Under the pieces are notes generated by a model, which saw only the letters and a program-made list of their open reading frames with translations, was not told the DNA's origin and ran no database searches. A stretch of 64,000 bases of DNA from Actinomycetota bacterium (GTDB lineage: Bacteria > Actinomycetota > Acidimicrobiia > Acidimicrobiales > Ilumatobacteraceae): the NCBI GenBank assembly GCA_016870775.1, contig VGAK01000002.1, positions 62,001 to 126,000 on the forward strand, in the 5' to 3' direction. Positions 27,237 to 36,080 of the stretch are shown one piece after another (the first letter of the stretch is position 1; each line of letters starts with the position of its first letter). Made by a program: the position numbers and the translations under genes.

Positions 27237-28310
27237 TCAGAACGCGCGGGCGCGGAGGTGTGCGTTGTTGCGCACCATCGGCCGGGTGAACAGGGTGGCT
27301 GCGTGTGAGCCCCCGCTGATCGCGTCGGCCGCCATGATGACGGAGGCCGCGGTGTAGGCGGTGTGTTCGTCGGCGGGGAAGTGCACCATCGTCTCGTCCG
27401 GGGACATGGGGTAGACGATGCCGGTCCAATAGGCGCCGTCGTCGCGCCGGTGCGGCATCGTCCACAACAGGAGCTCCCGCGCCGTCTCGCGATCGCCGGC
27501 CGCGCAGTGGGCGATCGCACACTCGCTGGTCTCGGCGGCGGTGACCCAGTGCTCGTCGTCCACGCACCGCACGCCGCGGTCCTCGAGCACGAACCGGTCC
27601 CAACCCTCGGCGAGGCGTGCCTTTGCACGAGCGCCGGTCATCGCCCCGGTGAGCACCGGGTAGTACCAGTCCATCGCCCAACGGTCCTTGGGTTCGAATG
27701 CCGGCAGATCGGTGGCCACCACGTGGTCGATCACATCCGCCGCACGAGTCCATTCGGGGCGCGGGTCGCCGAGCAGGTCGCCGAGAGCGGCACCGCAGTG
27801 CAACGCGTGCCGGATGCTGGATGACCCCGTGAGCAGCGCGTAATCCCATGGCTGTGCGTCGGTCTGGCGCGCCCACAGCACCGTGCCGTCGTGGCGGCGA
27901 TGATCGAGCACCCACTCGAGCGCGGCACGCACTGTCGGCCACAAGGTCGCCACCCATGCGGTGTCGCGCGTGCAGAGCCAGTGTGCCCACACGCCGGTGG
28001 CGATGTAGGCACACACATTCGTGTCGAGCTTGGTGTCGATCACGGTGCCGTCGCTCGCGTAGTAGTTCGCCCACGACCCCGACGCGTGCTGGATGTCGGC
28101 GAGCCATCCGAAGGCACGCGCGGCCGCCTCGCGGCGCCCCATGATGTCGAGTGCGATTGCGGTCTCGACGTGGTTCCACGGGTCGCAATGCCCGCCCGGG
28201 AACCAGGGGATCATGCCGCTCGGCAGTTGCAGCGACTCGATCGAGTCGGCCGTGCGCTGGAGGTCGGCCGTCGTCAGGATTCCCGCGAGATGGGGGAGGT
28301 TGCGACTCAT
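27237..28310 (-). CDS. Prenyltransferase/terpene-cyclase-like alpha-toroid protein
   Basis: This 357-residue protein is built of helical hairpin repeats rich in Trp and Gly (QLPSGMIPWFPGGHCDPWNHVE; ASGSWANYYASDGTVID; RRHDGTVLWARQ; DDGAYWTGIVYP). It fits the alpha-alpha toroid of prenyltransferases, squalene cyclases and some glycoside hydrolases. Actinobacterial relatives are usually annotated as prenyltransferase. It overlaps the methyltransferase stop by 4 bp and follows a glycosyltransferase, so it probably acts on the same envelope glycan or lipid. ATG 28310 has GGAG upstream; longer open frame is rejected. Confidence 0.65.
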   Translation of the reverse strand: MSRNLPHLAGILTTADLQRTADSIESLQLPSGMIPWFPGGHCDPWNHVETAIALDIMGRREAAARAFGWLADIQHASGSWANYYASDGTVIDTKLDTNVCAYIATGVWAHWLCTRDTAWVATLWPTVRAALEWVLDHRRHDGTVLWARQTDAQPWDYALLTGSSSIRHALHCGAALGDLLGDPRPEWTRAADVIDHVVATDLPAFEPKDRWAMDWYYPVLTGAMTGARAKARLAEGWDRFVLEDRGVRCVDDEHWVTAAETSECAIAHCAAGDRETARELLLWTMPHRRDDGAYWTGIVYPMSPDETMVHFPADEHTAYTAASVIMAADAISGGSHAATLFTRPMVRNNAHLRARAF

Positions 28311-29062
28311 CGCGCACTCCCCGCCATCGCGGACGCGTGCTCGGCCACGGGCTTGCGCGAGTAGACCACGAGGCTCTTGCCGAGCACGGGGCTCAGCACA
28401 CGTTCGGCGACGCGTGTCACGGTGGGACGCTCGATGATGTCCCACTCGAGGAACCTCCGGTAGCGCGCCACCAGGGGATGGGTGTCGTTGCGGGGCCCGA
28501 CCGCGCACCTGAGCCACCAGTACGGGGAGTGGAGCGCGTGGGCGTGATGGCTCGCCTCGACCTCGAGGCCGGTCGCGCGGAGCTTGGCCTTCAACTCGGT
28601 GGCCGAGTAGATGCGCACGTGTCCACCGACGCTCTTGGGTGCGTGGTACTCATCGGAGAGCATCCAGTTGATCTTCTCGGGCCACCAGGTGGGCACGGTG
28701 ACCCCCAGCCGGCCGCCGGGCTTGAGCACGCGGTGAAGCTCGGCGATCGCCGAGACGTCGTCCTGGATGTGCTCGAGCACCTCCGAGGTCACGACGCAGT
28801 CGAATGCCCCGTCATCGAAGGGCAGGCGCGTCGCATCCCCGCGCAGGACCCCGCCGTAGGAGGTCGCGGGGATCTCCCCGGCCGCGAGCATTCCGCCGAA
28901 GGTGGCGCGCGTGCCCATCATCTCTTCCTCGGCATAGTCGAGTGCGAACACCGTCGCGCCCTGCCGGGCGGCCTCAAAAGCGTGGCGCCCGAAACCGGCC
29001 CCGGCATCGAGGAAACGGTCGCCGGGGCGCAGGCCGAGCCGGTCGAAGCGCACGGTGAGCAT
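28307..29062 (-). CDS. Class I SAM-dependent methyltransferase
   Basis: The 251-residue product has motif I FLDAGAGFGRHAFEAARQG, an acidic loop FALDYAEEE, GDATRLPFDDGAFDCVVTSEVLEHIQDD and LKPGGRLGVTVPTWWPE, which are typical of Methyltransf_11. It starts at an ATG overlapping the glycosyltransferase stop (ATGA) and ends overlapping the prenyltransferase-like start. The three genes are thus a coupled unit, and the enzyme probably methylates a glycan or lipid intermediate made by its neighbours. Confidence 0.87.
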   Translation of the reverse strand: MLTVRFDRLGLRPGDRFLDAGAGFGRHAFEAARQGATVFALDYAEEEMMGTRATFGGMLAAGEIPATSYGGVLRGDATRLPFDDGAFDCVVTSEVLEHIQDDVSAIAELHRVLKPGGRLGVTVPTWWPEKINWMLSDEYHAPKSVGGHVRIYSATELKAKLRATGLEVEASHHAHALHSPYWWLRCAVGPRNDTHPLVARYRRFLEWDIIERPTVTRVAERVLSPVLGKSLVVYSRKPVAEHASAMAGSAR

Positions 29063-30375
29063 CAGCGGCCCGGCGTCCCGGTCGCCAGTGCTGCCCTCTT
29101 GCCCAACTTGGCACGGTTGGCCGGCATCTCGAGGACCTCGCGGTACTGCTCGACGGTCAGGGTCGCACAGTGCTTCCAACTCCAGCGCGACACGACGCGC
29201 TCGCGTCCCGCCGCACCCACCCGAGCACGGAGCCCGGCGTCGTCGAGTCCGCGGCGCAGAGCCGCAGCGAGCGCCTCGGAATCGGCGGCGGGGCACTGCA
29301 GCACGGTGTCGCCGTCGGTCCCGGTGACCTCGGGCAGGGCACCACCGTCGGTTGCCACGAGGCACGTTCCGGTGCTCATCGCCTCGATCGCCGGCAGCGA
29401 GAAACCCTCGTAGAGACTCGGGACGACGGCGAGTTCGGCCTCGGCGTAGAGCTCCACGATGCGCTCGTCGCTCACACCCGAGACGAAGTCGATGTGGGGC
29501 CCCAGGCCGAGGGACTCGATGAGATCCATGCTGTGTCCGGGCCGGGGTTTGCCGATGATCGTGAGGCGCACGTCGCGCTCGGAGCGCAGCTTGGCCATCG
29601 CTTCGAGCAGGTACGACAGTCCCTTCAACGCCACGTCGGCCGACGCCGTTGTGATCAGGCGACCCGGCTGGCGCGCGACCTGCGGCAGGGGCTTGAACAG
29701 CTCGGGGTCGACGCCCACGGGCACGAGACGCATGCGTTCGAGCGGCACGCCCATGTCGGAATTGATGTCGGCGATCGAGTTCTCGCTGACCACCACGATG
29801 CGCGGCATCTTGGAGGCGACTCGCCCCTGCATCTCCACGAATGAGTACCAACGCTTCAGGGACCACCGCTTGTAGGCGCTCTTGGCATGGCTCATCTCGA
29901 GCTGGCGGTCCTTGGTGATCGGGTGGTGCAGCGTGACGATCGTGGGGATCATCTTCTCGATCTTGAGGATGTCCCATCCCAGGCACTGGTTGTCGTGGAC
30001 GAGATCGAAATCGGAGGTGCGCTCGCGCAGCGCCCGCAGCGCCCGTTTGGAGAATGCGAGTGGCTCGCTGAACTGACCCCCGAGGAACCGCATCGTCTCC
30101 ACCACATCGGGCCACGACTTCAATTCCCAGTAGCCCGGGAGTCGACCGGGGAACTGATCGTTGAAGATGTCCAGGCTCGGCAGCTTGTGCATCGGGATCC
30201 GCTCGTCGAGCACGGGGTAGGGCTGGCCGCCGAAGACCTCGACGTGGTGGCCGAGATCGACGAGAGCCTTGGTGAGGTGGCGGGTGTACACACCCTGGCC
30301 TCCGACGTGCGGCTTGCCCCTGTAGGTCAGGTAGGCGATGCGCAACGGATCGTCAGGACCTGGCACCCCTCGCAT
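29062..30375 (-). CDS. Family 4 glycosyltransferase
   Basis: This is a 437-residue GT-B enzyme. The N-terminal domain has the Gly-rich loop KPHVGGQGVYTRHLTKAL. The C-terminal domain has the EX7E-type signature in VVPSLYEGFSLPAIEAMSTG, with the nucleotide-sugar loop ASADVALKGLSYLLEAM. It transfers a hexose from an NDP-sugar to an unknown acceptor, probably a cell-envelope glycolipid or polysaccharide. It is first in the three-gene cluster and has its own TAGCAT promoter 9 nt upstream, overlapping the lnt stop. Confidence 0.9.
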   Translation of the reverse strand: MRGVPGPDDPLRIAYLTYRGKPHVGGQGVYTRHLTKALVDLGHHVEVFGGQPYPVLDERIPMHKLPSLDIFNDQFPGRLPGYWELKSWPDVVETMRFLGGQFSEPLAFSKRALRALRERTSDFDLVHDNQCLGWDILKIEKMIPTIVTLHHPITKDRQLEMSHAKSAYKRWSLKRWYSFVEMQGRVASKMPRIVVVSENSIADINSDMGVPLERMRLVPVGVDPELFKPLPQVARQPGRLITTASADVALKGLSYLLEAMAKLRSERDVRLTIIGKPRPGHSMDLIESLGLGPHIDFVSGVSDERIVELYAEAELAVVPSLYEGFSLPAIEAMSTGTCLVATDGGALPEVTGTDGDTVLQCPAADSEALAAALRRGLDDAGLRARVGAAGRERVVSRWSWKHCATLTVEQYREVLEMPANRAKLGKRAALATGTPGR

Positions 30376-30384
30376 AGGCGCAGA

Positions 30385-30390
30385 ATGCTA
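30385..30390 (-). promoter_or_regulatory. -10 element (TAGCAT) of glycosyltransferase gene
   Basis: On the minus strand TAGCAT ends 9 nt before the ATG at 30375 and includes the lnt stop codon. Confidence 0.4.
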
Positions 30391-31854
30391 ACGGGGCTCA
30401 CGACTGATGTATCCACGGGATCGCGCCGTGAGGACCGAGGCGAACGCGACGAGCAGCCACACATAGAACGCATTCCCCAGTCGCGAGTACGGGGTGCGAC
30501 CCTCTCGAACGTCGAGCCGACGCTCGATCACCCGGGCCTCCCCGATCCGAGTGCGCTCGAACACCGAGCCCTCGGGGCTGACGAAGGCGCTGAAACCGGT
30601 GGGTGCGGCCTGGGCGACCCACCGACCCTGTTCGCGCGCACGCAGGCGCGACGAGGCGATCTGTTGCGTCTGCAGGATCGACCACGTGTAGCTCGAGCCG
30701 TTGGTCGGGTTGATCACGAACGAGCCACCATCGGCGACACCCTCGTTCACCCGTCCACCGAAGAAGATCTCCCACGAGATCGCCACCGAGACTCGCAGTT
30801 CACCCCCGTCGTGCGAGGGGACATCGAGCCATCCGCGCGCATCTCCGGGTCGGGCGTCGCGGGGCACGAGATCGACCGGCGCACCTAGTGCCTCGAGCGT
30901 GCCGCGCAAAGGGACGTACTCGCCGAAGGGGACACGACGCACCTTGTCGTATCGTCCCGTGATGTCACCGTCCGGCTCGACGGTGACCTGGGCGTTGGTG
31001 AACGCGTCCGCACCGGCCGACTCGGTGATGCCGACCACCAACGGGACACCGAGTCGCTCCGCCTCGGCGGCGATCTCCGAGCGCTCGCGCGAGTCGGCGA
31101 ACAGTCCCGTGGCGCTCGTGTTGATGACGTTCTCGGGCCACAGCACCAGATCGCGCGAGGGGTCCGGCGTGATCGCGCGGGTGGCGGCCAGGTGGCGCTC
31201 CACCACTTCGCGCGGATCGGTGTCGACGGCGCGGGTTCCCTGTGTGCCACCACCCTGGACGATCGTCACGGTCGCGGATCGATCGGTCAATCTGGTCCCG
31301 TTCCAGGTCGTGGCGACCGATGCGACCACGAGCACGAGGCCACCGCGAAGGATTCGCCGGGTCCCGAACGCCCACCACATGGCGGCGAACCCGATCCCGA
31401 TCGCACCCACCCATGGTGCGAGCCCCGCGAGGGGCCCCGACGATTGCCCGATCGCCACACTCGCGAGCGGCACGCCCCCGAACGGCCACGAGAAGCGCAC
31501 AGCCTCGGCGAGGGCGTGGAACGTCGCGAGCACGAGTGCGTGCTGGTCGCGTCCGGGACCGGTGACACGGGCCGCCGCCCAACCAGCCGTGCCGTGCATC
31601 GAGGCGAACAACAGCACGGAGGCGATCCATCCCGGTGCGGTGAGGAACCACATCCATGCAGTGGCTGGCAAGAACCACCCGATGCCGAACCAGAAGCCGG
31701 CACCGAACGGTGATCCGGCATGCCGTTCGTGTGCGATCGACGCGTACGCGGCGAGCCCGGCGAGCCCGAGGGGCCACCACCCCCACGGAGGCATCGACGC
31801 CGCCACGAGCAGTCCCGCCACGAGAGGGGCCGGCATCGGCGAGAATCGCCTCAC
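30388..31854 (-). CDS. lnt: Apolipoprotein N-acyltransferase homologue with Cys-to-Ser change
   Basis: Lnt N-acylates the lipoprotein amino-terminal Cys. The 488-residue product has about seven N-terminal membrane helices, then a nitrilase-fold domain with the Glu motif VLWPENVI and the Lys motif YDKVRRVPFGEYVP. The C-terminal NPTNGSSYT and RAREQGRWVAQAAPTGFSAF also match Lnt. The position of the catalytic Cys (normally ICYE) reads ISWE: Ser360, codon TCG at 30775-30777. The enzyme may therefore be inactive or use Ser. The GTG start lies 4 bp after the hemY stop; ATG 31836 is an alternative. Confidence 0.8.
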   Translation of the reverse strand: MRRFSPMPAPLVAGLLVAASMPPWGWWPLGLAGLAAYASIAHERHAGSPFGAGFWFGIGWFLPATAWMWFLTAPGWIASVLLFASMHGTAGWAAARVTGPGRDQHALVLATFHALAEAVRFSWPFGGVPLASVAIGQSSGPLAGLAPWVGAIGIGFAAMWWAFGTRRILRGGLVLVVASVATTWNGTRLTDRSATVTIVQGGGTQGTRAVDTDPREVVERHLAATRAITPDPSRDLVLWPENVINTSATGLFADSRERSEIAAEAERLGVPLVVGITESAGADAFTNAQVTVEPDGDITGRYDKVRRVPFGEYVPLRGTLEALGAPVDLVPRDARPGDARGWLDVPSHDGGELRVSVAISWEIFFGGRVNEGVADGGSFVINPTNGSSYTWSILQTQQIASSRLRAREQGRWVAQAAPTGFSAFVSPEGSVFERTRIGEARVIERRLDVREGRTPYSRLGNAFYVWLLVAFASVLTARSRGYISREPR

Positions 31855-31858
31855 TGGG

Positions 31859-33238
31859 TCACGTTCCGAGATGCGTGGCGATGCGCGCTGCGGCGGCGTT
31901 GGCCTGCTGGATGCAGGCGGGGATACCGATCCCGCGGTACGAGGCGCCAGCCACGACCACTCCCGGTGCGCGCGAGGCGAGTGCATGGTCGATGCGCTCG
32001 ACCTCGATGAAGTGGCGCGGTCTGTACTGCGGGAACGATGCGGGCCACCGGCTGATCCTGATGGCGCTCGGGGTGAAGTCGCGCCCGAGGTGCAACTTCA
32101 GGTCCGCGAGGCAGAGGTTGAGGAGCTTGGCATCGTCGAAGCCGTCGACCTCGAGTCCGTCGCGACCGAGCGAGACGCGCAGGATCATCGTCTGGTCGTC
32201 GGGTCGCCAGTGGGCCCACTTGTTCGAGCCGAAGCTCGCCGCGGTGACCCACCGCTGGTCGGGCTTCGGAACGAGGTATCCCGAGCCGGTGAGCGGGGCC
32301 GGCCACTGGTCAGGTGGGATCGCAAGAGTGATCAGGACGACACCGGCATGGGTCCAGCGCGCGAGTGCGTCGGCGCACTCGGCGTCGAGTCCGCGCACGA
32401 GCGGGGCAGTCGCGCGCGCGGGGGATGCGAGCACCACGGCATCTGTTGCCACCTCGCCGCCGACCGTGTGGACGATGTATCCCCCCGCCGCCCGTTCGAT
32501 CGACTCCACCGCACACGCCGTGCGCACGGTGCCCCCGCGGGCCGTGATCGCGATGCCGAGCGCATCGATGAGGGATCCCATTCCGCGGCGCGGCACACCG
32601 AACACCTGGTCGGACACTGCCGTGGCCGTTGCGCGACGACGAGCCTTGCGTGCAGCCGAGAGCATGCTGCGCTCGGCGGTCAGCGCGGCGATCTGGGGCA
32701 CGGCGGCGAGGCTGAAGTGGTCGGTGTCGGCGGCATAGATGCTCCCGACTAGGGGGTCGACGAGGCGCTCGTGGATCTCGTCGCCGAACCGTGCCCGAAC
32801 GTACTCTCCGATCGAGTCGTTGTCCGGGGTGGCCGGCAGGAACGGCTCGAGTGCGGCACGGGCTTTTCCGAGTGGGGACAAGAGCGACGTCGCGGCGAAG
32901 GCGCGCACACTCGCGGGCACTCCCATCATGAGGTCACCCGGGATCGGATGCAGCCCGCGCCGCCAGACGGCTGCGTGCGCCCCGGTGGGTGCGACGATCT
33001 CGGGACCCAAGCCGAGTTCGGAGGCGAGTTCCATGGCATGCGGCACGCGTGCGAGGAATGCATCCGCGCCCTCGTCGACCGCATCGAGCCCTGCGAACGG
33101 CGACGTGCGGATGAGACCTCCCGCCCGGTCGTCGGCATCGAGGACCGTCACTTCGAGGGGAAGCGTCGTCGACGCGAGGAGCCGATGGGCTGCGGCGAGT
33201 CCGGTGATTCCCGCACCGACGACCACGACGCGTCTCAC
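31859..33238 (-). CDS. hemY: Protoporphyrinogen/coproporphyrinogen oxidase (FAD)
   Basis: It oxidises coproporphyrinogen III or protoporphyrinogen IX in haem synthesis. The 459-residue product has the N-terminal FAD site VVVVGAGITGLAAAHRLL, followed by VLDADDRAGGLIRT, DEGADAFL, DPLVGSIYAAD and a C-terminal PGVVVAGASYRGIGIPACIQQA FAD segment. In actinobacteria this oxygen-dependent enzyme usually makes coproporphyrin III (CgoX). Its GTG overlaps the hemH stop (GTGA). hemQ/chdC is not in the window, so the final branch is inferred. Confidence 0.93.
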   Translation of the reverse strand: MRRVVVVGAGITGLAAAHRLLASTTLPLEVTVLDADDRAGGLIRTSPFAGLDAVDEGADAFLARVPHAMELASELGLGPEIVAPTGAHAAVWRRGLHPIPGDLMMGVPASVRAFAATSLLSPLGKARAALEPFLPATPDNDSIGEYVRARFGDEIHERLVDPLVGSIYAADTDHFSLAAVPQIAALTAERSMLSAARKARRRATATAVSDQVFGVPRRGMGSLIDALGIAITARGGTVRTACAVESIERAAGGYIVHTVGGEVATDAVVLASPARATAPLVRGLDAECADALARWTHAGVVLITLAIPPDQWPAPLTGSGYLVPKPDQRWVTAASFGSNKWAHWRPDDQTMILRVSLGRDGLEVDGFDDAKLLNLCLADLKLHLGRDFTPSAIRISRWPASFPQYRPRHFIEVERIDHALASRAPGVVVAGASYRGIGIPACIQQANAAAARIATHLGT

Positions 33239-34185
33239 GTCGCGACGACCCTTCGTGCGAGAGCGCCCATCACCGCCGCATTGTCGTTCACGCAGGCGGT
33301 GCGATCGAAGACCAGGCCCCTGTCGCGGGCGTGCGCCGCGGCCTCGAGGTCCAGGTCGTAGAGAACCTCGAGATGGTCGGCCACGAATCCGCACGCGCAC
33401 ACGAGCACTCCATCGACGCGCTCGTCCTCGTCTCGGTCGCTCGCGCGGCCCGCGGCGAGCTGGTCGATCACTTCCAGGATGTCCGGGCCGATCCAGGGCT
33501 CGGGCGTGCGTCCCGCCGACTGCCACGCGATCGACCACTGCGACCACCGCGACAGCCCGGTGCGCTCGGCCACCAGCTCGGCGGTGGCGCGCAGCTCATC
33601 GGGATAGGGATCGCCCCCGTCGATGATGCGTTGGGGGAGCGAGTGGGCGGTGAAGAGCACCTTGGTGCGCTCGGGCATCGTGGCGAGCCTCGCCCGCATG
33701 TCGTCGACGAGGAAGTCCACGAATGCGTCCTCGCGGGCCCACGAATCGATCCCCGTCACCTCGATCCCGTGCGGGGCGGCCGCCTCGCGTGCACGGCCGA
33801 TGTATTGGCCGATCGAGTACGACGAGTAGTGCGGGGCGAGGACGAGCCCCACGATGCGACGGAAACCCCTTTCGGCCACCTCGGCGACGGCCTCCTCGAC
33901 GAACGGTGTGGCGTGCTTCAGACCGAGGAACACCTCGTGCGTGCCCGGCGAGAGCGCATCGAGTTCGCGCTGCAATGCGTCGCGCTGGGCCTCTGTGAGC
34001 TGCTTGAGCGGCGAGAGGCCCCCGATCGCCTCGTAGCGAGCGGTGAGTTCCTCCAGCAACTCGGGCGTCGGCGGGCGGCCGCGCCGGATGTCGGTGTAGT
34101 AGGGGAGTATCTCGTCCTTGGTCCGCGGGGTCCCGTAGGCCATGAGCACCACGGCCGTGCGGTGCTCATTCGATGCTGTCCTCAT
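33235..34185 (-). CDS. hemH: Ferrochelatase
   Basis: It inserts iron into coproporphyrin III or protoporphyrin IX. The 316-residue product has VVLMAYGTPRT at the N-terminus, APHYSSYSIGQY, the catalytic His in LFTAHSLPQRI, SAGRTPEPWIGPDI and the Glu segment CGFVADHLEVLYDLD. Several Cys near the C-terminus (VCACGF, TACVND) could ligate the [2Fe-2S] cluster known in actinobacterial ferrochelatases. It overlaps hemE upstream (ATGA) and hemY downstream. Confidence 0.94.
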   Translation of the reverse strand: MRTASNEHRTAVVLMAYGTPRTKDEILPYYTDIRRGRPPTPELLEELTARYEAIGGLSPLKQLTEAQRDALQRELDALSPGTHEVFLGLKHATPFVEEAVAEVAERGFRRIVGLVLAPHYSSYSIGQYIGRAREAAAPHGIEVTGIDSWAREDAFVDFLVDDMRARLATMPERTKVLFTAHSLPQRIIDGGDPYPDELRATAELVAERTGLSRWSQWSIAWQSAGRTPEPWIGPDILEVIDQLAAGRASDRDEDERVDGVLVCACGFVADHLEVLYDLDLEAAAHARDRGLVFDRTACVNDNAAVMGALARRVVAT

Positions 34186-35264
34186 CGTCGGCTCCCTTCG
34201 TGGTCGGGTGCGCCCCCGTCACGGGCGCGTTGGAGGGGGCTGGCATGGACATGGTCGACCACCGCGGCCAACACGCCCGGGTCGGTGTCGGGTTGCACAC
34301 CGTGACCGAGGTTGAAGATGTGTCCGGGATGACCGGCGTTGTCATCGAGCACCGCGCGGGTGCCCGCGAGGGCGGTGTCATGTCCGGCGAGAACCAAGGC
34401 GGGATCGAGGTTTCCCTGGACCACGGTGCCGACCCCCAACCTGGCGCGCGCACCGCTGATCGACGTGCGCCAATCGAGGCCGATGACCGAATTGCCGACC
34501 GCGTTCATCGACTCGAGGAGATGGTCGCACCCGATTCCGAAGTGGATCCCGGCAGCACCGGGGTGTCGCGCGGCGAGGGCCGAGAAGACGGCCGTCGTGT
34601 GGGGACGCACGAACGCGTCGTAGTCGGTGCGCGAGAGCGCGCCCGCCCACGAATCGAACAACTGGAAGGCCTCCGCCCCCGCCGACAGTTGGGCGGAGAT
34701 GAACTCGATGGAATGTTGCACGAGACGCTCCATCAACGAGTTCCAGAGTGCGGGTTCTGCGCGCATCATCCTCTTGGTGTTCTGGTAGGTGCGGCTCGGT
34801 CGCCCCTCGACCAGGTAGCTCGCGACCGTGAACGGTGCGCCCGCAAAGGCGAGCAACGGGATCTGGAGTTCGCGCGCGAGGATTGCCACCGTGTCGACAA
34901 CGTAGGAGATGTCGGAGTGCTCGAGCGGGCGCAACCGCACCAGGTCACCGGCGGCTCGGAACGGCCTCTCGGCGACGGGCCCCGTGCCGGGCGCGACGTC
35001 GATGCCGAAGCCGACCGCGTGGGCGGGAACGACGATGTCGCTGTAGAGAACGGCCGCGTCCACCCCGTAGCGGCGCACCGGTTGCATCGTGATCTCGGCC
35101 GCGACGTCCGGCTTCTTGATCGCGGTCAGGATGCTGCCCTCGCCGCGCACCGCGCGGTACTCCGGCAGGCTCCGTCCGGCCTGTCGCATGAACCAGACCG
35201 GTACGCGATCGTGTGCGGCACCACGCGCGGCTGCGAGGAACGGGTCTCGTTCGCGGCTCGCCAC
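34182..35264 (-). CDS. hemE: Uroporphyrinogen decarboxylase
   Basis: It converts uroporphyrinogen III to coproporphyrinogen III. The 360-residue product has the PVWFMRQAGRSLPEYR signature with catalytic Arg, LYSDIVVPAHAVGF with the catalytic Asp region, FAGAPFTVASYLVEG, FDSWAGALS and a C-terminal HIFNLGHGVQPDTDP. GTG 35264 lies 6 bp after the ABC permease stop, so haem genes and exporter probably share a transcript. It overlaps hemH by 4 bp. Confidence 0.96.
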   Translation of the reverse strand: MASRERDPFLAAARGAAHDRVPVWFMRQAGRSLPEYRAVRGEGSILTAIKKPDVAAEITMQPVRRYGVDAAVLYSDIVVPAHAVGFGIDVAPGTGPVAERPFRAAGDLVRLRPLEHSDISYVVDTVAILARELQIPLLAFAGAPFTVASYLVEGRPSRTYQNTKRMMRAEPALWNSLMERLVQHSIEFISAQLSAGAEAFQLFDSWAGALSRTDYDAFVRPHTTAVFSALAARHPGAAGIHFGIGCDHLLESMNAVGNSVIGLDWRTSISGARARLGVGTVVQGNLDPALVLAGHDTALAGTRAVLDDNAGHPGHIFNLGHGVQPDTDPGVLAAVVDHVHASPLQRARDGGAPDHEGSRR

Positions 35265-35270
35265 GGTCCC

Positions 35271-36080
35271 TCAGCCCTTCCGCACGCGTCCGCGCAACGA
35301 GGCGAACGCGAGATAGAACGACACCACACCCACCAGCACTGCGGCGAGGAATGCCCGACCGATGGCGGTCCAGTCCCATCCCTCGAGCACGAGTGCGCGC
35401 ATCCCCGCGAGCAGGTAGGTGACCGGGTTCCAGTCGGCGACCGCGGCGAGCCACCCGGTCAACTGTCCCTGGGGGACGTAGGCGGTCGTGAGGAAGGCGA
35501 AGGGGAAGAAGAGGAGGAACGCGTTGTTGACCGCGATCGGGTTGCCCGTCGTGAGCGCGATCGCGTACGGGAACCCGGTGAAGGCGACACCCCACGCCGT
35601 GCCGATCAGGATGAACACGATCATGCCCACCAGACCCGTCTCGAACGACACACCGATGAGCAGGCCCAGGATCACCACCGGCACACCGAGGACCGTCACG
35701 ACGACGAGATCGGCGACCATCAGGCCGAGGAGGAGTGTGACCCTGTTGACCGGGGTGAGCAACAACCTGTCGAGGTAGCCGTCCTGGATGTCGATCACGA
35801 GGCTCCCCGCCCGCGAGACGCCCGTGACAGCGAAGATCACCGAGACCGGCAGCTGGAAGCCCTTGAAGTCGAAGCCGGGCGGGAGGTTGCCCTCGACGAA
35901 GGACTGAAGCGACCCGATGTTGACCACCAGGAAGAACAGTGGGATGAACAGGCCGGGAATCACCGACTCCTTGTCGCGGGCCGTCAGCCGCAGCGCCCTG
36001 AGTGCAACCGAGGAGAGGTCGCGCGCAAAGCCCGCGCGACGCGCGAGCGTGACCGTGCCCGTGCCCGCCGATGTGCTCAT
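35271..36080 (-). CDS. ABC-2 type transporter permease
   Basis: This 269-residue membrane protein has about six hydrophobic helices and the ABC-2 family pattern: an N-terminal amphipathic segment, DIQDGYLDRLLLTPVNR between helices 2 and 3, and ADWNPVTYLLAGMRAL near the end. It pairs with the ATPase encoded just upstream (4-bp overlap) as a DrrAB-like exporter for lipids, drugs or polysaccharide. The placement in front of hemEHY does not by itself prove haem transport. Confidence 0.88.
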   Translation of the reverse strand: MSTSAGTGTVTLARRAGFARDLSSVALRALRLTARDKESVIPGLFIPLFFLVVNIGSLQSFVEGNLPPGFDFKGFQLPVSVIFAVTGVSRAGSLVIDIQDGYLDRLLLTPVNRVTLLLGLMVADLVVVTVLGVPVVILGLLIGVSFETGLVGMIVFILIGTAWGVAFTGFPYAIALTTGNPIAVNNAFLLFFPFAFLTTAYVPQGQLTGWLAAVADWNPVTYLLAGMRALVLEGWDWTAIGRAFLAAVLVGVVSFYLAFASLRGRVRKG

